Source of the DNA: Sperchopsis tessellata
Lineage: Eukaryota > Arthropoda > Insecta > Coleoptera > Hydrophilidae
NCBI GenBank assembly: GCA_033557685.1
Contig: JAWQRN010000555.1
Coordinates: forward strand, 1 to 28,442
Reading direction: 5' to 3'
DNA length: 28,442 nucleotides
The notes beneath the pieces are model-generated. The model searched no databases and was not told where the DNA came from. It worked only from the letters and a program-made list of their open reading frames with translations. The translations under genes and the position numbers were made by a program. Of this stretch, positions 1-10,069 are shown one piece after another; positions within the stretch are counted from its first letter, which is position 1; every line of letters begins with the position of its first letter.

Positions 1-1763
1 TATATATTTGATAGTACCTACTATATAATAATCGATATTAATTCGAGAGTTCGGAACCAGCCTTAATACGAGTTAATTTAAATAGTAATTCTGCTACAAA
101 GTGGCATCGCATATGATCTTTAGGGAAACCTCCTGTTTCTTTGCTTCATGAATTAGTAGACGCCAAGCGGCTCTAATTGGGTCGGAACGAATTTTAACGT
201 AAGAAAGAAGACTGACGTAGTTACAAATATAAAATATGATCGGGGAATTACTCACAGGGATTGAGTGTGGATGCATCTAGAGCGGGATGGAATGTGTTGG
301 AGATAAGACAGAAACATTTTACAGTCGGACTTGTTTGGTTGCAAATAGATTCATATGATCTAATTAGTAAATGTTATAAGTGATCTACGCTACCGTATTC
401 CTTGGTATTTAATGCTTATAAATAAGCTATTTATTTGATTACCTTTTATGTATTTATTCAATACTTTAAGTGTTGCGTGTGGTGTCCGTTGTAAGTGTTT
501 TTAACGTAACACAATTATATTGGTAATTTAATTGTGCGAGTTAATGGATACCATGGACCAGTAAGCGAATTTAATAACATTTATTTATTTCTATTACCTG
601 GTGAATTGATATATTATTTAATTAATATAATTAGCTTAAATTCAGGGTTCCTCGAGATATGACTTTTACAGTTTAATTATTTATTTTGTAAAGTGAACTA
701 TGCATGAGTACATAATGTTATATGTTGGGACATTGGGAATAATTATTTCTATTTTAAAGATTATCTTATTCATCAATAAAGTTGACATTACTGAGTCAAC
801 TTATATTAATTCATTTATGAAATATATTTACAACCTTCAATATAGTTAAACGTTCTCAAGTAGTGATTTAATAATTCAGTTCCCTTTCATTTATTATATA
901 TGTCAGGCCGCATGAGAATATTTTGCTTCTCGCTTTATTGTTATCCTGTGGTGAATGATTTAAATGTTACAAGCGTTAATATAAATGTTTTGCGTTAGAT
1001 ATTTTAAAAAGGTATCAACTGTTATAACTTTGATTTTTAAATTTGTTTTATTGTTTAGAATTTTAATTTGTGGTTTATTTATTATTATGGTATTGTCTTT
1101 TATGTTATTATGCTATATGTTTTGTTCAATTAAGGAATGTATTCGGGCTGGCCTTTTGTTTAGATATTTTTGTAAATGTTGTACAGTCACATTACTTTTA
1201 AAGATTTTTCATTAATGATTGTTAGTTTCAATATTTGAAGCGGTGTTCCTGGGGTTATGGCGTTTGATTTATTTAACATATATTTTATATAAAGGAAAAA
1301 GAAGACCATAATTCCATCTTAACCATTTCTTTTGTAAATAGATATCTCAGGGGAGAATATATCTATTCCTCCTTCTGACGCGTAAATAGGATTTATTACG
1401 TATACCGGGTGTACTTAAAAAGAATTCTAAACTAATGTGAATGGCTGACGAAGTATGTTAACATGAGCTCATGTACTATTATTTCTTTATATATCAGGTT
1501 GGTGGTAATCCTAAGGCACGTAAAATATTATGAAGATTTAATTTTGTTTGTGGGAGTTGCCCCATATAGTAACGTAGTTTGTCTTGAGTGGTAAATGTCC
1601 ACACATGGACAAGGTGGCAGTTCGTTCCCTTTGTTGTTTATTTATTCAATAACTATTACAGCATAATCCAACTGAGTCTGAATTGCAACAGTTATGTGGG
1701 ATTTTGGAGATGAGCTGGCTATATGCAAATGCTGTCAATTGTTCCTTCGTATCTTATCTTGTT
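1..1763. other. AT-rich intergenic sequence, no gene seen
   Basis: No coding region, RNA gene or element could be recognised. The short open frames (for example minus 94-276 and plus 985-1215) have AT-driven composition: the second is a run of Leu/Phe/Ile/Cys typical of translated AT-rich DNA. A small inverted repeat (GTCCA-CACA-TGGAC) lies near 1596-1611. A sequence like the terminus of some insect DNA transposons (ACCGGGTGT) lies near 1402, but no partner end was found. Confidence 0.6.
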
Positions 1764-1813
1764 AGTATTAAATGTATAATCATATCCAAGTATTAAATGT
1801 ATAATCATATCCA
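1764..1813. repeat. 25-bp perfect tandem duplication
   Basis: The 25-base unit beginning AGTATTAAATG and ending CATATCCA occurs twice head to tail, at 1764-1788 and 1789-1813, with no difference between copies. The identity suggests a recent local duplication, probably replication slippage. Confidence 0.95.
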
Positions 1814-2416
1814 GAAAGAAAACCATATGCATCTTCAAGCTACTAGATGATGCGGTTGTGTGTGGGTTGAGTGTGTGTGCCTTCCTATACTGATCTGCAC
1901 CTTTAACAGGTAACACAAGTAATATAAGTAACGATTTTGTACTTGTCCAAACGCGTTGGATGAGTCGAAGCTTACTTTCATACGAAATAGATATCAACAG
2001 TTATATATGGGCGGAGTCAATGTGCCTTCTCATACTTTACTACATTTTACTGCCTATTTGAAGTAATACAGAGTTCAATGTTTGAACTGCTAACGGACCT
2101 AACGTAATTGACTCATTGGATTAACTACACCTACCCACCTGTGCTGAGGATCATTACGAGCCTACTCTTGACAACACTGGCAGTTTTCCCCTCTTGAGAT
2201 CTTTAGCGTGAATTTTACTCGCGATCCTTCAGATGATAATTTTCCTCTAATCAATATAGTAATACTAGATGACGAGGTACCATGTCTTTTATTTCTAACA
2301 TTTGACAAGTGCACTTCCACAACGAGTCTGCAATTTCAGTAAGTCCTAACCGATGATCACAAACACAAAAGTAAATTGTTATAATTATAATTACTTTAAT
2401 TTGGCCAATTATATGC

Positions 2417-2419
<3 letters not shown>
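1814..2419. other. Intergenic sequence, nothing recognised
   Basis: Mixed AT-rich sequence. A minus-strand open frame over 1719-1997 runs through the tandem duplication and shows no recognisable domain, so it is not called as a gene. Confidence 0.5.

Positions 2420-2455
<36 letters not shown>
2420..2455. repeat. (TA)n microsatellite
   Basis: An uninterrupted TA dinucleotide run of about 36 bases, followed by the imperfect tail AAATATAT. It is one of three long TA tracts in the window and the only one not next to LINE coding sequence. Confidence 0.97.
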
Positions 2456-2459
<4 letters not shown>

Positions 2460-2518
2460 TATCAACTTAAAATGAATTACGAATATGTTATTAAAGAGTA
2501 GGGGTGCTCCATATTACA

Positions 2519-2828
2519 TATACAAGGGTGAAGGTCCAAAACGGAAACACGAACTGTCTATAAATTTTTACTTATATTCTAGTGAACCGGTTTCGAGGCA
2601 ACAAGCCTCATCTTCAGTACAAATAATTTAATGAAGATGATAAAAGAAAGGACAAATGAGAACATTTCTTGAGCCAAAATGCATGCCGCAACAAATGTAA
2701 AAGGTAACACACGCTAATTTGTACTTAAGATGGGGCGCGATGCCTAGAAACCGGTCGACTATATTATAAGTAGAAGTTTATTGAGCGGTGTGTGTTTTTC
2801 CTTTCTGGATCTTTCCCTTGTATGGCTA
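2519..2828. repeat. Long inverted repeat (foldback) with hairpin motif in each arm
   Basis: The left arm (about 2519-2627) and the reverse complement of the right arm (about 2714-2828) align along their whole length at roughly 70-75 percent by eye. Shared landmarks from the outside inwards are ATACAAGGG, TCCA.AA.GGAAA, ATAAA..T.TACTTATA, ACCGGTTTC, AGGCA, ATCTT.AGTACAAAT. About 86 bases separate the arms. Near the inner end of each arm a short hairpin is bracketed by CTGAAGA (CTTAAGA in the right arm) and GAAACCGG. In the left arm (minus strand, 2617-2586) the stem is GAGGC/GCCTC with loop TTGTT. The arrangement recalls terminal repeats of Penelope-like retroelements, but no Penelope coding sequence is visible, so the class is inferred only. 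Confidence 0.75.
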
Positions 2829-2907
2829 AAATGAATTGACGTAAGATATCCTTGATCCGGATCTGCATCATTGACGTGAAGACCTCCTCTTCCGTCACAT
2901 TGTCCAT
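2764..2907 (-). other. Orphan 47-codon open frame overlapping the foldback arm
   Basis: On the minus strand an ATG at 2907-2905 opens a 47-residue frame ending in TAA at 2766-2764. The product starts MDNVTEEEVF and has an amphipathic middle (IRIKDILRQFILAIQ) and a charged tail. The base composition is less AT-rich than the surroundings. The codon before the ATG is TAG, whose AG could serve as a splice acceptor, so an exon cannot be excluded. Against a host gene, the C-terminal third lies inside the inverted repeat, and the other arm encodes a similar peptide (KRKHELSINFYL against ERKNTHRSINFYL). It is therefore more likely a piece of the repeat itself. The family is not recognised. Confidence 0.25.
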
Positions 2908-3957
2908 CTATAAGCGCATGTGTGTGTGCAATAGATGTTTGTTTCAGGAAAACAGGGAACCCCGCGACCCTTATGTAAATGTATCCTCGGACACGGTCAC
3001 GTATCCTATAAGTTATGTAAGTATCGGGAACGCTCGACATGGCTCTATTAGAGGGTCAGTTTGAATTATTTACAAGGCGCTTCCTCGGATATTCCTATGT
3101 AAATGGTCGCCGATAGGTGGATACTTCTTTTTTATTATCGAACAAATGACGCAGAATACATTAGCCTTCAGCTGGAGGACAATGCGACCTTCGACTGAGG
3201 AGACACTTTAAATTGTTAAAAAGTCAGCGGGTTTTTACATGATTCCTACATAAGAATGCACATCATTGTGATTTGTTGAAAATGGTCTTCCTGTCAGGAA
3301 ACAAATACATCTTATTTTATGTTATTCCGCTTGGTCAACGAATACTGCATACTTGGCAGAGAGAGTTGCCCTTTTTAAAGCTAAGTGAAAATACAACAAC
3401 TATATTTCAGTATCTAAAGACATTAATTCAACTGTGTCCAGTATACTATGCAAATAATGTGTAGCCCGTCCTAGATAGTGGAGAATATGCATACTACAGA
3501 ATAGTTATGTACAAAAGAGTAATTTTTAAAAGCAATGTAGTATGTTTCTTCAAGGTAACATGCACTCCTTATATTGGCTTCATATAGTAAGGTATAGTTT
3601 TGTTCGGACTTTTCGGAAAGACATACGATGGATACATTTTTAATCCATATTATTCAAGAAAAAAACATATTTTGGTTTTTTAGCAAATTTAGTAGTTCAT
3701 TTAAAAGAGGCTACACTCAGCCATATAGTGCCACATAAATTCATATAAAACTGTATGTATTTTATAAGCTAGTTTAATGGAAACAAATTAAAAAAGTACA
3801 GTTTTCTGCACGTACGTTTATTAAAGAAATAAAGTTTGATACTTACATAGAATAAAACATTTATCAGTATTGGCACTTTTCTTTACAAGAAATTTGTTTA
3901 CATCTTATCCAATTATCACAGCCTGGACAAAAAAAAATACCAGTTTATCTTTAGCTG
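2908..3957. other. Intergenic sequence, nothing recognised
   Basis: AT-rich sequence without a recognisable gene or element. The short plus-strand frame at 3273-3464 has no visible domain. The last few hundred bases could include the untranslated 3' end of the transposase fossil that begins at 3958, but no terminal inverted repeat was identified. Confidence 0.5.
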
Positions 3958-5880
3958 TTAAGCGCCCACACATTCTTCATGTATGTAGATTTTACATACA
4001 GAGCAAAGCCTCATGACTGTCACATATTTTTGACATACATCACAAAACCAGGATTCCTTTCTATTATTGCTTTTCTATTCCTTCGAAGCGTTTTTCAGGA
4101 TGGTGCTATTGGAGCGAATGTCGTGTTTAGTACTGCAATTGAAAATATCTTTAAAGCTGTATGCCTAGCAGTTGTTGCATTATCTGGAGTATTAACCATG
4201 TTTATAAACTACATTTTGAGCTGAGAACCATCACTTTGGTCAGATTCAGAAATATACTCACTACTAGATTCATTATGTAGGTTAATGTGAGTATCTGGGT
4301 TGATGCTATAACCTGGCGGGCAAACACCTTGCGTGGCGCATCTAAGTTTTTTGTTTGTTTTATAATACCGCTAAATTATCTGGACGAAGTAAAATTAGTT
4401 TCTCTTACATTCATCCTTTTCCTTCTACTTTTGTTGGTGTCCTGTGATGTGGTTCACTATATGTTGATTTTAGCATAAATTTGTAATTTTCAGAAAATTA
4501 GCTTTTACAAAGAATGTTTTTACTGTGTCAAAAATTAATAGTGGACTAATTTAATTTATTTTAAAGCAGTTTTGATATTTTGTAAAAAAATACGAAATAT
4601 ATTAGAAAATTTAAATAAATTTCTCTAAAAAATCCAAAACAAACTTTCAAAAATAAATCAAAAAATAGAAAATTCCATGTTTTGTGGATAATCTTCATGA
4701 TTTAAAAAGTAAAAATATTGTCATTTCACAAAGTTTTTTAAAAAATTTTGTGGAACGACAATATTCTCAGACTTTATGTTAGGAGGATTCATTGCATTAT
4801 CCCATATTGTTAAAAATATTTCCCCGAAAAGCTGTTTTGTTATGGAACGTTACTCCAAGTGCGCGTAAACCTGCGTAATCCACTCATTTGCAATTTGCGT
4901 GTTATATTACTTAGTAAGAAATACATAATAATATTAAATACACCTGCAGTTTCATCAATATTGCAGTCTTAGTCATATTTGACATAAAAAATAAGAAGAA
5001 AATAACCAGATGATTTATATTAAGTGCGTAGACTTCCACAGCCACAAAAAATATCTTCAGGTTTTCCGGGAGATAACCGTGTGTTGGCTTTTGTTTTTTT
5101 CCGACGTTTCGTCCACCATTTCTGGCGATATTATCAAGACATGTAGCTCTTAAAACTGCTAATTATAGATTGCCATGTAGCATTGAAAAGTGCTAGATGT
5201 AGATTATTTCTTAACTATCACTTGTTAGTGCTACATTTTATTATATTCTTAGCACTTATTAGAGCTGGTCGGCACCTACATCTTGCACTTTTCAGAGCTA
5301 CATGGCAATATATAATTAGCACATTTAGGAGCTACAGGTCTTGATAATGTCCCCTGAAACGGTGGACGAAACGCAAGCAAAAATAAAAGCCAACACACGG
5401 TTATTTCCCGGAAAACCTGAAGACAGGTAATTTATACTTTCCTAAATGTTCGATCCACTGTGAAATTATACTAATGGTCATACTACATTTTGCAGCCATT
5501 AGTACTTCGGAACCTGATGTTAATGAATCCGCTCTTTCTGACTTCATCCCTTACCTCTTGAACAAAGTCATGGGCGGAAATGCTATGAAAAGTGCGTTGC
5601 CATACGAAAAGATAGTCACGTTCTCTACATATTCATTTGAAGCAATATGCACCCTTATAGCACCTTTTTTAATTAATTTATATAGTCATAACTGACAGCC
5701 TTTCTTGTCGATATTGTAATTTTTTCAGATTTATGCAAAACATTGTTAGTATCGGTTTCAGCTTTTGAAAATGGTCATTTGCAATAAATTTGTTCAATTT
5801 TGGAGGGCTTAAATTTTGCGCCTTTCTGGGTCTAACTTCGAAGTTTCGTTGATACAAATGAACACCTCTAGCTTGAATTT
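3958..5880 (-). pseudogene. pogo/CENP-B-like (DDE_1) transposase fossil
   Basis: Reading the minus strand from 5880 downwards, a DDE_1-type transposase can be followed through several frames. It starts with an N-terminal stretch RPRKAQNLSPPKLNKF. The first acidic motif is NIDKKGC (Asp codon 5707-5709; usual form NVDEKG). Next come ENVTIFSYGNALF and then SMTISIISQWIE near 5480. After a 410-bp foldback insertion it resumes as YKSSGYFLLIF, where the usual second Asp (LLIFDG) has become Tyr. A GEIFLTIWDNAM segment follows near 4830-4870, then a Ser/Asp-rich linker near 4250. It ends in a C-terminal zinc finger WFCDVC...CSVC...HEEC (4050-3964) and a stop at 3958-3960. Many stops and frameshifts show it is dead. 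The enzyme would catalyse cut-and-paste transposition in the nucleus. The N-terminal DNA-binding region was not found upstream of 5880. Confidence 0.8.
5013..5436 (+). mobile_element. Foldback element copy 1 (insert 5020-5429) with 7-bp target duplication
   Basis: ATTTATA occurs at 5013-5019 and again at 5430-5436. Between them lies a 410-bp insert. Its left end is TTAAGTGCGTAGACTTCC, followed by AGCCAC and then an arm starting at 5054 with TCTTCAGGTTTTCCGGGAGA. The right arm ends at 5423 and is the reverse complement of the left over about 160 bases (CCGTGTGTTGGC, GTTTCGTCCACC and TAGCTC blocks match). The interior carries 33-34-bp tandem subrepeats. No coding capacity is seen. The insertion interrupts the pogo-like transposase, whose residues Y-K are duplicated on both sides exactly at the repeated bases. 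It is related to the copies at 14081-14657 and 23121-23274. Confidence 0.85.
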
Positions 5881-6039
5881 TAGGACAGTTAAATTAGAAT
5901 ACTATTGTATATAGCAATGTGGCAAATTGTACAATTTTGTACAGACGGATATTGGTCGTATCGTTCTAGAGCAATAGGTCATATGTTTTAACTTTGTAAT
6001 ACAACTTCAAAATAGCCTAAAGTATTTTCTCATTATCAT

Positions 6040-6609
6040 CATTATCATCATGATCATCATCATAATCAAACACTGTTGGACGAAGGCCTTAGGTTCCTTC
6101 CCCGGTTTTGTGTTCTTCTCATCCATGTGACTTACAATACACTTCTGATTTCCGTGGTCCTTCATATAATTTAACGTTTAATGTGTCTTTTTCATAGATG
6201 TTTTAAATTAGTTTTATGTAGGCAGATGGAATGCTATTTTAGTCCAAAGCTTAATAAACTGCAGATGTCTTGATCGAGTCAAATGTTTTCTTGTTGTCTA
6301 CGAAAGCATAATATAGTGGCAAGTTATTCTCGTTAAATCTAGATATCAAATAACGTATCATGTGAATGTGGTCGATAGTGCTTAATCCCTTCCCGTACGA
6401 ATCGAATTGGTTTCTAAGGGGATTCGTAATTATTTTGGTAAAAATCTTATAAACCACATAAGTGAGACTCATAGGATTGTAATTTTTCAGATCTTCATTA
6501 TTATCTCTTTATGGATTAAAATAATTGTTGCATTGTTCGAAGACGCTGGTATTTATTTAAGAGCATGTACAACTTCTGAAGGAAATATTGACTGAAGGCC
6601 TTCTTCGGA

Positions 6610-6659
<50 letters not shown>

Positions 6660-6920
6660 GGTTACTTTATTTTCAGTGTACTTCTTAGTAAAATTTTTTA
6701 GATATGAGGGCTATTATTTGCTTTTTTCTAACATAAGTTTGTAGCTCCTATGCTACTCCATTTCCTGGAGAATGGCTTCATAGCTGCATCTTCTAATATT
6801 TTCCTTTATTCGTTTTTAATAGTTTTCGTATGTTCCACATGCTCTATATTCTGCCTTTTGTCTTGACTTTACTTCTTAGTTCGACTCTTTTCGGAAATTT
6901 TCTGCTCGTATTATATACTG
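6040..6920 (-). pseudogene. RTE-like LINE reverse transcriptase fossil
   Basis: On the minus strand a Lys/Arg-rich linker (KRIKENIRR near 6820; KNFTKKYTE near 6690) precedes the TA array. Below the array come IFPSEVVHAL and then NNATIILIHK near 6525. The RT fingers/palm follow: VVYKIFTKIITNPLRNQFDS, GKGLSTIDHIHMIRYLI and LYYAFVDNKKTFDS (6472-6260), with the first catalytic Asp in FVDNKK. A short NVKLYEGPRKSEV segment follows. The sequence then jumps to what looks like the C-terminal PKAFVQQC end and an (ATG/GAT)n tail at 6040-6075. The YADD region, thumb and most of the C-terminus are deleted, and the RT start has also lost residues. The (GAT)n tail after a GEAYVQQW-like C-terminus is typical of insect RTE-type LINEs. 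Confidence 0.75.
6612..6658. repeat. (AT)n microsatellite inside LINE fossil
   Basis: An uninterrupted AT dinucleotide tract of 47 bases, preceded on the plus strand by CGGAAG. LINE-like coding similarity continues on both sides, so the array expanded within or was inserted into the LINE. The same GGAAGATATATA boundary begins the longer array at 9998. Confidence 0.97.
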
Positions 6921-8282
6921 TATCATATTTCTGAAGTCCGATTTATTACAAACCTGTGTACATGCCTACTGACATCTTTTACTCTTAGTTTTACAAATGT
7001 TGAACAATTCTACGAAACATGTAAGGAATCTTCTTGTTTCAATTTGTTCTATAAATAAATCTTAATCATCATTTAGATACGCCTTTTATCACTATAATCA
7101 ATAAAGGAGTGGTACAAAGTATGTTGAAAAATGTACAGTTGGAAAGGATTATTGGTTTATACAGAATATTTTTTATATTTGACGTTAACTTAACTGTATA
7201 TAAAAAATAACCAGTACAAAGTTGATTATGAAATTTAATTTAAGTTTTTAACCTATAATTTGGAGCGAAAATTGGAACCGATTAAATAAGCAAGATTTCT
7301 CGCAGAATATGAGACAAGCAGTGTATAATCTATAACATGAATACTGTAATGCCAGAGTAGGTTATTACTGTTTGTTTGTCTTTACTAATCATCAACAATA
7401 ACAACTAATAAATTAGTATATAACGTACTTACTTTAAACTTTGGCTTAGCTAAGTGGTTGAGATTTAGAGAGGAGAAATTCAACAAAAAATAAATTTTAA
7501 CAAAGTAAATGGCTATTTTATTGTTCTGTAACGAGAAGGATGATCGCTTTTCTAAAATCTATCTCACACAGCCTCTAAATATTTCTTTAAACTCACCGGT
7601 GTAAAGGTATAATACACACAAAGACATTCTGGCTATAAATAAATAACCCCAAATGATACAATAGATACAAAATACACCAGAAAACTACAATTGTTTGCTA
7701 AGAAAATATTTGTACTCTTAATAGGCATGGTACTTAGGCTATGTGACCAACATATTACCAGAGATTGTCACTGACCAATCCTTCCAAAACACCGCCTTTT
7801 GTATCTTAGCTTACCTATTTGTTAAAATAAATGAAATTTGACTTTCTGCAAGTAATTCAATTATATTTAAATTATGACGTTTTTTATAAACCAATTTACA
7901 TTCATATTAGTAAGAAGAGAAAATTTTATTTCTTCGAAATATAATCTTGGCACAGTAACTGAACACATTTTAATAAAATTTCATAATATATTCTTAAAAC
8001 TACGATTAACTGCCGACTAAGATACTCGGCCCTTTTAACAAATACCCTCAAGATATACATTTCAAACCAAATACACTTTTCGTAATGGCTGTTCTTTTTT
8101 TAGAATACAAATATCTAGTAAGCATGTACCAAACGGCCATAAGAGAAGTATAAATTTTATAAAAATTCGAATAGGGCACCACCCTGAATCTATCCTCAAT
8201 GTGCGCTAAAAATAATGCCACACCACTATTTTCAAATTTATCGTAATAGGTATTTTTTAAATGATGCAGAGAAATACAATAA
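6921..8282. other. Intergenic sequence, nothing recognised
   Basis: AT-rich sequence lacking recognisable coding, RNA or repeat structure. The right-hand part, next to the LINE beginning at 8283, could contain unrecognised LINE or target sequence. No endonuclease domain can be read for either neighbouring LINE. Confidence 0.5.
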
Positions 8283-9995
8283 CTAATGAAGAAGAGTATA
8301 TTCAGAAAAGGAGAACAGCCAGAAGGATATGCAAGTCTAAAAAGTAGAAATACATCAAAACCAAATTCTTAAACATACAACAGAATTTCACGAATGAAAA
8401 GGTTACAAGACAATCAAGATTGAAACAACAGGCTTTCAACCAAAGAGTAACATCTGTAGAAATACAGATGGCGAAATAATAATCGAAAAAGAAAAAATAT
8501 TGGATAGACGGAAACAGTATTTTGAAGAGCTACTGCATATAGAATATCGAAACAATGACGACACAGACAACGTCACAGTAAGCACCATAGAAGTCATGGC
8601 TGAAGATTCTTCAAGAAAAGAAGTGCAGGAAGTCATAGCGAGAATGAAGAACAACAAAGCTCCAGGAGAGGGTAACATCACCGCTGAGATACTTAAGAAC
8701 AGTGGTCATTCGACATTGTTAATAATACACAAATTAATATTAGCATGCTGGAAGAATGAAGTGGAAACTAGGTCTTATCTTTTCATTATACAACAGAGAA
8801 GATAAATCCGTAAGCGATAATTATCGAGGTATCACGCTTCCTAGTGTTGGATACAATATACTATCAAGCATAGTACATGAAAGGGTGAGAGTGTACGCAG
8901 AGGTGATTTTAGGAGATTACCAGTGCGGTTTCCGAAGCAACCGGTCTACGATAGATCAGATCTTCCTAGTTAGGTAGACGCTGAAGATGTGTTACGAATA
9001 TTGCATTAATGTGCACTATTTATTTGTGGACTTTAAACAAACTTTCGACAGTGTTAACAGAAATAAACTTGAAGTGGTCGTACAGATTATGGGAATTCCC
9101 AGCAAACTTGTACGACTGACAGTGGCAACAATGGATAACTCAGCAGCGAAAGTAATTATCCAAAAACACCAAATCTTAGTTACTCAAAATAATATCAGGT
9201 GTCAGGCAAGGAGACGCATTCTCAGCGCTAATATTTAACCTCGTCTTGCACTCAGCAATCGATAGCCTTGATAATGGTGGAAGTTTTTTCACAAAATGAC
9301 ATATAGTATGTGCATATGCCGATGATATTCTGATAATGAGTAGAAATCTCAAGAGAATGGTAGAAAATATTCATGAAGCTGGGAACAGACACGAGAGATA
9401 TCGGGCTTAATATAAATGAAGCAAAAATCAAGTATATGAAAATAATACGAAAATAAAACGTAAGAATGCCTCAAGGTGTTGCCGTTGCAGAATATAACTT
9501 CGAAGGTGTTAAGAAATTCATGTATTTGGGTGGCACATTTAACTCCTCGAACACGATTACATATACAATTAAAGAACGTAATCAGGCTGCCAGCAGGTGC
9601 TACTATGTTCATTTAAGGCTGTTTCGTTCAGCTTCACTCTCTAAGGTACTAATTAGACCCATTCTAACCTACGGAGCGGAGACGTGGGCCCTAACTTCTG
9701 CTGACGAGAATACACTGTTTGTGTTCGAGAGGAAAACTATTCGCAAAATATACGGAGCGATTTTCGGGTGGTATGTACCGTACTTGGTATAATCACGAGT
9801 TGGACGAGTTAATTGAGGTGCTCCACTGAGTACGGAAGAAATCAGAGCACAAAACATAGTCTTTGTTTCGATACCTGGAGTGCCTAGAGCAAGGGGACGA
9901 CCTAGAAAACGCTGGAAGGATAGTTTTGTGCAGGACCTAAGGAACGTGAGAATGGTCGATTTGCAAAATAAGGTATAGAACAGACACAGCTTGGA

Positions 9996-9997
<2 letters not shown>
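8283..9997 (+). pseudogene. LINE reverse transcriptase fossil with YADD box, 5'-truncated
   Basis: A basic linker (EEYIQKRRTARRICKSKK, 8298 onward) leads to ILDRRKQYFEELL (8499 onward) and the RT domain. Recognisable blocks are ARMKNNKAPGEGNITAEIL, DNYRGITLPSVGYNILSSI, YQCGFRSNRSTIDQIF (stop at 8975-8977), LFVDFKQTFDSV (first catalytic Asp, about 9026-9040), SGVRQGDAFSALIF near 9200, and CAYADDILIM with YADD at 9315-9326. The C-terminal part shows KKFMYLGGTFNSSNTI, LIRPILTYGAETWALTSADE (9648 onward) and RARGRPRKRWKDSF near 9890. It ends at NRHSLE, where a TA array begins. The frame is broken in at least four places and the N-terminal endonuclease is absent. The enzyme would have reverse-transcribed its own RNA at a nicked chromosomal target. 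The clade is uncertain, probably near RTE. Confidence 0.85.

Positions 9998-10066
<69 letters not shown>
9998..10066. repeat. (AT)n microsatellite at LINE 3' end
   Basis: A 69-base uninterrupted AT tract followed by ATAATAATAAT. It starts exactly where similarity to the LINE C-terminus stops and so may represent the element's microsatellite-type 3' tail. The preceding bases are TTGGAAG. Confidence 0.97.

Positions 10067-10069
<3 letters not shown>

Noticed and set aside
94..276. 60-codon minus-strand frame with a less biased C-terminal half (IRAAWRLLIHEAKKQEV)
   Set aside because: It could be an exon or element fragment, but it is short, has no recognised domain and no supporting splice or promoter evidence.
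985..1215. 76-codon plus-strand frame resembling a membrane protein
   Set aside because: The residues are almost all encoded by AT-rich codons (Phe, Leu, Ile, Cys) and the frame lies in featureless AT-rich DNA. No signal, domain or gene context supports it.
2419..2456. TA tract considered as a LINE 3' tail
   Set aside because: No LINE coding or UTR similarity was found on either side, unlike the tracts at 6.6 and 10.0 kb.
3979..4224. 81-codon plus-strand frame with hydrophobic segments
   Set aside because: It is antisense to the zinc-finger end of the minus-strand pogo-like transposase, which explains the sequence much better.
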